Shown here piece after piece: positions 1 through 5,643 of a stretch of 5,643 bases of DNA. The DNA comes from Chitinophagaceae bacterium (GTDB lineage: Bacteria; Bacteroidota; Bacteroidia; Chitinophagales; Chitinophagaceae). Both the position numbers and the translations under genes were made by a program. The DNA lies in contig JAHEZA010000194.1 in NCBI GenBank assembly GCA_023251335.1, forward strand, positions 1-5,643, read 5' to 3'. Each line of letters starts with the position of its first letter. Position 1 is the first letter of the stretch. The notes under the pieces were generated by a model. That model was given only the letters and a program-made list of their open reading frames with translations, ran no database searches and was not told the origin of the DNA.

Positions 1-169
1 TTTGCAGCAATGCGGGTTCAGAAAAATGTTGTTTTGAGGCGTTTCAACACCTACAAAAAGTCAGCAGATTTTTTATTGCCCATACAGTAAAGCAACAAAA
101 AAATCAGATTCCTGTTTTTATTTTGAATAGAAGTTATTTGCGTTATGCAATTTGGATACGCATTGTACA
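1..169. other. Intergenic flank, no supportable gene
   Basis: This is the stretch downstream of the smc stop codon. On the plus strand, one frame is open from the window edge to a TAA at 88-90 (29 codons). Another is open from position 3 to a TGA at 183-185 (60 codons) and would run into the smc 3' end. Neither translation resembles a family I recognise, and both lack a visible start, so I cannot say whether a convergent gene ends here. The minus strand carries only very short frames after smc. A weak A/T-rich hairpin lies at about 99-119 and could serve as a poor terminator. Confidence 0.5.
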
Positions 170-3100
170 TCAATTTACAAACTGATGGTCCAACCCCCTG
201 AAGTCAACAGGTACCAATTTGCTTACTCCCGGCTCCTGCATTGTAACGCCATAAATTACATCTACTGATGCCATTGTCATTTTATTATGGGTGACAATGA
301 TAAACTGGGATTCTTTACTAAACTTTCGTATCATCTGGGTGAACTTGCTCACGTTGGCATCATCAAGCGGGGCATCTACCTCGTCGAGAATACAAAATGG
401 CGCCGGCTTTATGAGGTAGATAGCAAAAAGTAACGCAGTTGCCGTGAGTGTTTTTTCTCCACCACTTAATTGGGTGATGCTTGTGGGCCTTTTTCCTTTT
501 GGCTTTGCCACAATATCAATTCCTGTTTCTGCAAGATTATCCGGATTTTCCAAAATCAAATCGGCGGTGTCGTCATCAGTAAACAAAGCTTTAAATACGT
601 TTTGAAAATTTTCTCTTACGAGGTTAAACGTTTCCAGGAATTTTTGATTCGCGGTTGTTTCTACCTCCTGTATGGTTTGCATCAAAGATTCTTTAGCTGT
701 TACCAAATCTTCTTTTTGTTCTTTGATAAAATCATATCGTTTCTTCATTTCAGTGAAAGCCTCTATCGCGGTAGGATTTATTTCGCCCATATTTTCTAAC
801 CGTTTTTTCATTCGGTCACTTTTTTCCTGTAGTTCTTCCAATGGCGTTTCCGTCGCTCTTTCTTCGTCAAGAATCTTATCCAAATCAACTTTAAATTCCA
901 CGCTTAATCTTTCTTTCATTCCTGCAAGATGAAGTTTCAACTCATTGATCTTATCCTTTATTTCCCCTAATAAATGTTCCGTTTGTTCTTTTGATTTTTG
1001 CTTGTGCCGAAGTTCACTCTCTTTTTCATTCAATTCATTTCGCAAATTATAATATGCCTGGTCTGCTTCGTTTAATTTTTTTTCTTCTGCGTCTTTACTA
1101 ATCAATAGTTCTTTTACTTCTTCTTCCAATTTTTTCAATTCCAATGAAGTGATAGCAATATTTTCTCCAGAATCTTTTAGCTGAACATTACTATTTTCAA
1201 CCTGGATGCTCAGATCTTTAAACTGCCTGTTTTTGAAATCAAATTCCTGGTTGAGGGAGTTCACTTTACTTTGCTGGCGCGTAAGTTGTAAGTTATTGTC
1301 ATTGTATAGCCTGTTCACTTCATTGTATTCCTCTTCAGTCTTCACAAAATCATCCCCTGCAATTTTCATCTTTTCATCATGACTTTTCACGTCCTCCTGC
1401 AAATTATTCAGCAGTTCGCGTGTATCACTTATCGCTTCCCTGTTTTGCTCAAGTTGTTCAACCATTTCTTGTAAGCGGTGTACTGCCACTGATTGCTGAT
1501 GCTGCGTGTTTTCCAGTTTATTTTGAATAGCATAAGTAACATTGATCAACTCATTGATGGATTGCTGAGTTTGTTGGATTGCAGTTTCTTTCAACTGTTC
1601 ATTAAAAGCGATTACCTCATTAGACTTTTGGCTGATAACAGTTTTCAACTCATTTACTTTCACCTGTTGCACCGAAATTTTTTCGGCTAATTTCTCCAGG
1701 TTTTTTGCTCTTCCTATTTTTTTCCCTTCAAATAAACCTACGCTGCCACCGGTAAGCGAAAACTTTCCTTTAACAAATTTTCCGGTCTTTTCGAGAATTA
1801 CATGACCGTTACTGTTTTGGAATGCTTCTTCATTTTCAGCAATAAAAACATTACCCAGGAGATAATTCGCAAGGTGATAATATTTCTCATCAATTTCAAT
1901 AACACTCAACGCTGGTATGGCATTTGCGACATCAGTAAACGAAGTTTTTTCAAGAGAATTCAATTGGTCCAAAAGGAAAAAGTTAGCTTTCCCTTTCTTG
2001 TTTTCATCAAGCAAGTGAACGGCTGTCATTCCATCTTTTATATCATCTACCACATAATAATTAAGATATGGCTCCAGCACATTTTCAACCGCTGCGCGAT
2101 ATTCTTCTTTTACATAGATTATGTCAGAAAGAATCGGTGCGGTGTAATTCCATGATTGATTATTATGAAGAAATTTTACACTTTCGGGATAGCCTTCCAT
2201 TTTGTCAATAAGACTTTTCAAGAGGTCATGTTCGTTCTGCCGCGAATCCAATATGCGATTCTCTTCTGCAAGTTCACTTCTCAATTTTTCAAGCACAGCT
2301 TGTGTTTCGAGTATCTGTTCTTTTGTAAATTCGTTATGCTTTTTCAGTTGGTCTAATGAATCTTTCTTCTCATTTAATTCAGCTTCCTTACTTTTCTTAT
2401 CATCTTCCAGTTTCAAAATTGCTTCAGATCTTTGGGCCTGTTCTTCTTCGATTTGCGCGATAGTTCGCTGAAGATTAAAAATGGAAGTATCTGCTACGGC
2501 AACTTTTTTCTCTGCGTCAAAATGATTTCGTTGCAATTGCATTTGCGTTTGACGCAGCATATCTACCGTGATTCTTTTTTCGTCAAATACGATTCTTTTT
2601 TCTTCGGTATTCTTTTTAAGTAACTCTAAATATTCTTTTTGTTCTTCAAGATTTATTTCCTCATCGGCTATCTGTTGTTTGGTGAAATGGATACTTTCAT
2701 CAATTCCTTTCAATTGTCCTTCTGCTTTCAATAAAAATTCCTTCAGTCCTGCTTCCCGTTCTGTAAGGTGCTGCAATCGTTGCGTGCTTAAACTCTTCTT
2801 GCTTTCTTTTTCGAGCAATGAACTATTTAATTCATTGAACGCGTGTTGTTGTTTCTGCAGGGCTTTTTCCTTTTCAATAAATCCTGCTTTTTCTTTTTCT
2901 ATCGCTGCTTCTTCTGTAGCAATCACAACTTCCAATTCTATTTTCTTGTCTGTCTCTGTTTTTTGTTGCTCGTTTAGGTCCCGGTAAGTAATATTAAAAC
3001 CTTCGAGCGCCGCTTTGGCCAACTCGATACTCAGGTCACGATAAGCTGTTTTTATTTCGAAATATTTTTCAGCCTTTTTTGCCTGGCTTTCCAGCGTTTT

Positions 3101-3706
3101 TAATTGGTTGTTGATTTCAAACAGAAGGTCTTCAATTCGTGCCAGGTCCTGTTCTGTCGCATCCAGCTTTAATTTTGCTTCGCGCTTTCTTGTCTTGTAG
3201 ATTGAAATGCCAGCAGCCTGTTCCAACATCCGCCTTCTGCTATTCTCTTTATCTTTAATAATGTCGTCTACCATTCCTAATTCGATAATGGCATAACTGT
3301 CGGTACTGACACCGGTGTCCATAAAAAGATTATGGATGTCTTTGAGGCGGCAACTTACATCATTCAGCCTATATTCACTTTCGCCGTTCTTGTAATATTT
3401 TCGGGTAACGGTAACTGTGCTAAACTCGGTGGGCAGCAGATTTTTAGTATTTTCAAAAGTGAGGCTCACTTCGGCAAGGCCGCTCGCGCTTCTGCTTTTT
3501 GAGCCGTTGAACACAAGGCTTTCAAGATTTTCGCTTCTCAATTGGCTTATCTTTTGTTCGCCAATCACCCAACGGATACTATCAACAATATTACTTTTTC
3601 CACAACCATTAGGACCTATTACACCGGTAATACCCTGGTCGAAATTGACGGTTGTTTTATCTGCGAAACTTTTAAATCCTTTTATTTCTAAACTCTTTAA
3701 TCTCAC
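170..3706 (-). CDS. smc: Chromosome segregation protein SMC
   Basis: This is the complete SMC ATPase, the core of the bacterial condensin complex. It forms a homodimer, normally with ScpA and ScpB, and organises and segregates chromosomes in the nucleoid. The 1178 residues match the usual length of about 1150-1200. The N-terminal head has Walker A GPNGCGKS (31-38), Q-loop Gln51 and the conserved EQAAGI element (162-167). A first coiled-coil arm spans about 175-500. The hinge spans about 503-670 and ends in a glycine-rich TGGS motif (652-655). The second arm runs from about 670 to 1025. The C-terminal head carries signature LSGGEK (1080-1085), Walker B ILDE with catalytic Glu1109, a D-loop at about 1114-1118 and switch His1140. 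The arms are of similar length and all ATPase motifs are intact, so the gene looks functional. It starts with GTG: the frame is closed upstream by TAA with no ATG between, and the protein begins exactly where SMC families begin. The leader is A-rich without a Shine-Dalgarno. ScpA and ScpB are not in the window. Confidence 0.97.
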   Translation of the reverse strand: MRLKSLEIKGFKSFADKTTVNFDQGITGVIGPNGCGKSNIVDSIRWVIGEQKISQLRSENLESLVFNGSKSRSASGLAEVSLTFENTKNLLPTEFSTVTVTRKYYKNGESEYRLNDVSCRLKDIHNLFMDTGVSTDSYAIIELGMVDDIIKDKENSRRRMLEQAAGISIYKTRKREAKLKLDATEQDLARIEDLLFEINNQLKTLESQAKKAEKYFEIKTAYRDLSIELAKAALEGFNITYRDLNEQQKTETDKKIELEVVIATEEAAIEKEKAGFIEKEKALQKQQHAFNELNSSLLEKESKKSLSTQRLQHLTEREAGLKEFLLKAEGQLKGIDESIHFTKQQIADEEINLEEQKEYLELLKKNTEEKRIVFDEKRITVDMLRQTQMQLQRNHFDAEKKVAVADTSIFNLQRTIAQIEEEQAQRSEAILKLEDDKKSKEAELNEKKDSLDQLKKHNEFTKEQILETQAVLEKLRSELAEENRILDSRQNEHDLLKSLIDKMEGYPESVKFLHNNQSWNYTAPILSDIIYVKEEYRAAVENVLEPYLNYYVVDDIKDGMTAVHLLDENKKGKANFFLLDQLNSLEKTSFTDVANAIPALSVIEIDEKYYHLANYLLGNVFIAENEEAFQNSNGHVILEKTGKFVKGKFSLTGGSVGLFEGKKIGRAKNLEKLAEKISVQQVKVNELKTVISQKSNEVIAFNEQLKETAIQQTQQSINELINVTYAIQNKLENTQHQQSVAVHRLQEMVEQLEQNREAISDTRELLNNLQEDVKSHDEKMKIAGDDFVKTEEEYNEVNRLYNDNNLQLTRQQSKVNSLNQEFDFKNRQFKDLSIQVENSNVQLKDSGENIAITSLELKKLEEEVKELLISKDAEEKKLNEADQAYYNLRNELNEKESELRHKQKSKEQTEHLLGEIKDKINELKLHLAGMKERLSVEFKVDLDKILDEERATETPLEELQEKSDRMKKRLENMGEINPTAIEAFTEMKKRYDFIKEQKEDLVTAKESLMQTIQEVETTANQKFLETFNLVRENFQNVFKALFTDDDTADLILENPDNLAETGIDIVAKPKGKRPTSITQLSGGEKTLTATALLFAIYLIKPAPFCILDEVDAPLDDANVSKFTQMIRKFSKESQFIIVTHNKMTMASVDVIYGVTMQEPGVSKLVPVDFRGLDHQFVN

Positions 3707-3755
3707 GTTTTCAATTTTAGTTTTATAAGGTTAGCATTCCATTTTTGCGAGCAAG

Positions 3756-3783
3756 CAAATATATTCGTTATGCAAGAAACAAA
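3756..3783 (-). promoter_or_regulatory. Promoter of smc (Bacteroidota sigma-A type)
   Basis: Read on the minus strand, TTTG (3780-3783) is followed after 16 bases by TATATTTG (3756-3763). Both boxes match the Bacteroidota consensus, TTTG and TAnnTTTG, exactly. The spacer is somewhat shorter than the usual 17-20 or so. Transcription would begin near 3749, giving a leader of roughly 43 bases before the GTG at 3706. The site is a prediction from motif and position only. Confidence 0.55.
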
Positions 3784-3870
3784 GTTTGGTAAATGAACGG
3801 AACCCCTTTTACTTATTCACACATTTTTCACAGCTAACTGTTTTTTAGCATTTCGTTCAAACTTGCATAT

Positions 3871-3900
3871 TTTTATTTATATGTTAATACATTACCTTTG
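3871..3900 (+). promoter_or_regulatory. Promoter of the universal stress protein gene
   Basis: TACCTTTG at 3893-3900 is a perfect match to the Bacteroidota -7 box TAnnTTTG. TTTT at 3871-3874, 18 bases upstream, is a one-mismatch -33 box. Transcription would start near 3907, only about 10 bases before the ATG at 3917. Because the promoter lies downstream of the in-frame ATG at 3863, it argues that the longer reading of the gene is wrong. Confidence 0.55.
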
Positions 3901-3916
3901 CATAAATTTTTTAAAA

Positions 3917-4729
3917 ATGAAAAATATAGTTGTTCCTATTGACTTTTCTGATACTTCAGTAAATGCGGCGAAATATGCGATAGAACTGGCAAAAAATATA
4001 CCTGAGGCCGCCATAACGCTGTACCATGTTTATAGCAGGATTAGCTTCTCTACTTTGACATCAAAAGATGAGAACTCAAGGCAAATGGTAACTGAGGCCG
4101 AACTGCAGAAATTGAAAGCCAATATTGAAAACGGATTTGAAGCTATTTCCTGCGTGGCCGAGCCTGGCTCGTTTGTAGAGAATTTAGCTGATTATGCTCT
4201 AGGAAATCATGTCGATCTGATAGTAATGGGAATAACTGGCAGTTCAAAACTTACCCAGGTTTTCATGGGCACCAACACATTAAATGTAATTCGCAATATT
4301 TCTTGCCCGGTAATGATCATTCCGCCGGATGCAAAATACACTGGTCTGAAACGGGTAGTGTTTACATCAGACTTTCAGGATGTGGCCCGAAAAACTCCTT
4401 TTCAGTCTATCAAAAAAATTCTCGATATTTTTCAACCCAAACTTGATATTTTGAATGTGGACAGCGAACATTTTGTAGAATTGACGCCAGAATTCAAACT
4501 TGAGAGAGACGCGATGGAGGAGAAATTAGGCTCATATAATCCTGAATTTTCATTTCTCAGATCTTATGATTTCTTAGAAGGTATTAGCAGTTTTGTTGAA
4601 TCGAGAAATATTGATGCCATTATCACCGTGCCTCATAAACACACGCTTTTTAATCAGTTTTTCGTAACGAGCACTACTAAAAAATTAGCATATCATAGTA
4701 CCGTACCGATTATCGCAATACCAGAGTAA
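3917..4729 (+). CDS. Tandem-domain universal stress protein (UspA family)
   Basis: This is a 270-residue cytoplasmic protein made of two UspA-like domains. Such proteins are linked to survival under stress or growth arrest, but the exact role is unknown. Domain 1 (about 1-137) opens with the typical first strand NIVVPIDFSD (3-12), whose Asp9 sits where the family contacts ATP. It carries a complete nucleotide motif of the form G-2x-G-9x-G-T-N at 105-120, so it probably binds ATP. Domain 2 (about 144-270) starts with a matching strand, RVVFTSDF (146-153). At the equivalent nucleotide loop it reads VPHKH without the glycines, so it probably does not bind ATP in the usual way. I chose the ATG at 3917 over the in-frame ATG at 3863. 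The extra 18 residues would precede the family's usual N-terminus and would be encoded across the promoter. The gene stands alone, diverging from smc, and is followed by a strong terminator. Confidence 0.92.
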   Translation: MKNIVVPIDFSDTSVNAAKYAIELAKNIPEAAITLYHVYSRISFSTLTSKDENSRQMVTEAELQKLKANIENGFEAISCVAEPGSFVENLADYALGNHVDLIVMGITGSSKLTQVFMGTNTLNVIRNISCPVMIIPPDAKYTGLKRVVFTSDFQDVARKTPFQSIKKILDIFQPKLDILNVDSEHFVELTPEFKLERDAMEEKLGSYNPEFSFLRSYDFLEGISSFVESRNIDAIITVPHKHTLFNQFFVTSTTKKLAYHSTVPIIAIPE

Positions 4730-4752
4730 AATTAAATTCACAATAAATTTAG

Positions 4753-4790
4753 AAAAAGCCTTTAACCAACAGCTAAAGGCTTTTTGTTTT
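4753..4790. terminator. Bidirectional intrinsic terminator between convergent genes
   Basis: A perfect 12-base inverted repeat (AAAAAGCCTTTA at 4753-4764, TAAAGGCTTTTT at 4774-4785) encloses a 9-base loop. On the plus strand the stem runs into TTTTTGTTTT, a good U-tract, 24 bases after the stress-protein stop codon. On the minus strand the stem ends in TTTTT followed by an A/T-rich stretch, so it may also stop transcripts of the TM2 gene arriving from 4883. The 4791-4882 remainder of the intergenic region holds nothing I can identify. Confidence 0.88.
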
Positions 4791-4882
4791 AATGTGCATT
4801 GCAAATATTATTACTATAGAAATGTTGCGATTGTGTCTCAATGTTTGACTTCCTCGTCAATGAAACATCCAGTAGTAATCCA

Positions 4883-5263
4883 TTATTTCCTGATCATGTT
4901 CAGCATGGATAATGTTTCGGTAATCATTTTTGCATTGTATTCCATTGCAAGTTCTTTGTGATTTATAGCATCTATAATAGTTCCTACAAAACACAGACCC
5001 GCGGTAAAAAAATACAAAATTCCCATACCAATGTGGCCTATTACGAAACGCTGCACACCGGCAATGCCGACCAGGCCCAACAGGCAAAGGATTAATATCA
5101 ATTGAGGATCTTTTCTTTTAGAACGATATATCATACAGAACTGTGAAAGTTCATCATCAGCGAATCCTTGTGTACGCGAATTGATGGTGACCAGCTCTTC
5201 CGGAGTGATATCATACAAATATTTTAAAATAACCGAATTTACAGAATTGAAATTATTGTCCAT
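4883..5263 (-). CDS. TM2 domain-containing membrane protein
   Basis: This is a 126-residue inner-membrane protein of unknown function. The N-terminal part (about 1-52) is soluble and partly helical, ending in a basic patch RSKRKDP (47-53). A TM2 domain follows: a first membrane helix at about 55-70, a GVQRF turn (69-73) in the place of the family's usual G-x-HRF, a glycine-bearing linker, and a second helix at about 79-100 ending in the typical G-x-x-x-D (94-98). A polar tail (101-126) completes it. There is no signal peptide. The overall form, with a soluble N-terminal segment before TM2, is one I associate with Bacteroidota proteins. The ATG at 5263 lies inside the end of the upstream DUF2752 gene (11-base overlap), so translation of the two is probably coupled. 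The TM2 assignment is firm; the function is open. Confidence 0.85.
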   Translation of the reverse strand: MDNNFNSVNSVILKYLYDITPEELVTINSRTQGFADDELSQFCMIYRSKRKDPQLILILCLLGLVGIAGVQRFVIGHIGMGILYFFTAGLCFVGTIIDAINHKELAMEYNAKMITETLSMLNMIRK

Positions 5264-5561
5264 AATGGTTGGTTTGAAGATGAGAAAATAAATGTTGTTG
5301 GGAAAGACGGAATATTCTAAATAAGATTATTGCGAGTGCGAAAGGCCCTAAAGGATGCGCTGAGAACGACTCGCTCAAATTGCCATGAAACAAATAACTG
5401 ATAGAATGGCCGATACCGCATCCGGGGCAAAAAGCAATTCCGATGAATTTGAAAAAACAAAAAGAATAGTGCGTAGCGGATTGCGGGTCCATAAAGGCAA
5501 GCAGGATCAACGCCGTAGTCCATGCGCACAATTCAAAATATTTTCGGAATAACGATTTCAC
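5253..5561 (-). CDS. DUF2752 family membrane protein
   Basis: This is a 102-residue small membrane protein of unknown function. The diagnostic feature is CPGCG at 45-49, preceded by another cysteine (35) and followed by G-x-x-x-S/F-x-x-HPL (60-71), the usual DUF2752 order of cysteine motif then a conserved H/N-P-L. Hydrophobic segments lie at about 12-24, 34-44 and 70-86; the tail is polar and rich in Gln and His. The paired cysteines could bind a metal or form a redox pair, but that is only inference. The start is GTG at 5561, preceded by an A-run without Shine-Dalgarno and closed upstream by an in-frame TAG; no ATG exists before codon 24, which would cut off the first helix. It is the first gene of a two-gene unit with the TM2 gene. 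Confidence 0.82.
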   Translation of the reverse strand: MKSLFRKYFELCAWTTALILLAFMDPQSATHYSFCFFKFIGIAFCPGCGIGHSISYLFHGNLSESFSAHPLGPFALAIILFRIFRLSQQHLFSHLQTNHYGQ

Positions 5562-5577
5562 TTTTTTTAATTTGATC

Positions 5578-5585
5578 TAAAGATA
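5578..5585 (-). promoter_or_regulatory. Possible -7 box for the DUF2752/TM2 pair
   Basis: On the minus strand TATCTTTA matches the Bacteroidota -7 consensus TAnnTTTG except for the last base. It lies 16 bases upstream of the GTG, which would give a leader of about 10 bases, similar to the stress-protein gene. No TTTG-like -33 box is visible at the proper distance, so the call is weak. Another promoter could lie beyond the window edge. Confidence 0.25.
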
Positions 5586-5643
5586 TAGAATTAAGCGTTT
5601 AAGCCGTGAATGAGTAATAATGTAGTGAATTGACTTTGTTTTG

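Larger units (their letters stand above)
3707..3916. promoter_or_regulatory. Divergent smc / stress-protein intergenic region
   Basis: These 210 bases separate the diverging smc and universal stress protein genes and hold one Bacteroidota-type promoter for each, listed separately. The two -7 boxes are about 130 bases apart, so the promoters do not overlap. The middle is A/T-rich apart from a short G/C patch around 3799-3806. I see no tRNA, riboswitch or convincing operator. Confidence 0.7.

Noticed and set aside
1..90. Plus-strand frame open from the window edge to TAA at 88-90 (possible C-terminus of a convergent gene)
   Set aside because: Only 29 codons are visible, a competing frame is open even longer, and no family resemblance is seen.
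97..120. Possible terminator hairpin with arms around AAAAA-CAG and CTG-TTTTT
   Set aside because: The stem has only three base pairs next to the loop, then a bulged T and A-T pairs. It is too weak to call, though it could help end smc or a gene entering from the left edge.
470..2987. Several plus-strand open frames of 63-139 codons inside the smc region, plus one at 3417-3728
   Set aside because: They lie opposite smc, are rich in Ser, Phe, Cys and Leu as expected from the complement of a Lys/Glu-rich coiled coil, and match no family I recognise.
3830..3846. Near-palindrome ACAGCTAACTGT followed by a T-run between the two promoters, possible operator or terminator
   Set aside because: The stem is four base pairs and A/T-rich sequence yields such patterns often. 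There is no second copy and no promoter overlap to support an operator.
4846..4860. Small inverted repeat TTGAC / GTCAA with a 6-base loop downstream of the TM2 gene
   Set aside because: The stem has five base pairs and no U-tract on either strand. The hairpin at 4753-4785 is a far better terminator.
4857..5529. Minus-strand open frames at 4857-5087 and 5317-5529
   Set aside because: They are alternate frames of the TM2 and DUF2752 genes, with no domain of their own and unlikely composition (many Arg, Cys, His and Tyr).

Overview
This is an ordinary chromosomal segment, most likely from a member of the Bacteroidota. Three signs point there: (1) two clear promoters of the Bacteroidota type (-7 box TAnnTTTG) sit back to back between the divergent genes; (2) the gene starts have A-rich leaders and no Shine-Dalgarno sequence; (3) the SMC head motifs (for example EQAAGI and DEVDAPLDD), the tandem universal stress protein and the DUF2752/TM2 pair are all of the type seen in that phylum. 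A family such as Chitinophagaceae would fit, but that is a guess.

Layout. Positions 1-169 are a short flank with no gene I can support. Positions 170-3706 (minus strand) hold a complete smc gene, the chromosome-organising ATPase, starting with GTG. Positions 3707-3916 are a divergent intergenic region with one promoter for smc and one for the next gene. Positions 3917-4729 (plus strand) encode a tandem-domain universal stress protein. The start at 3917 is preferred over an in-frame ATG at 3863 because the promoter lies between the two. A strong, symmetrical hairpin terminator at 4753-4790 separates this gene from a convergent minus-strand pair. That pair is a DUF2752 membrane protein (5253-5561, GTG start) followed by a TM2-domain membrane protein (4883-5263). 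They overlap by 11 bases and are probably one translationally coupled operon.

How the genes work together. I see no evidence that the three transcription units share a pathway. smc is a housekeeping gene, the stress protein is a stand-alone small cytoplasmic protein, and the DUF2752/TM2 pair is a small membrane operon of unknown function. I found no mobile element, CRISPR array, RNA gene, toxin-antitoxin or defence system, and nothing that looks like a new multi-gene system. The pair of small membrane proteins is the least understood content.
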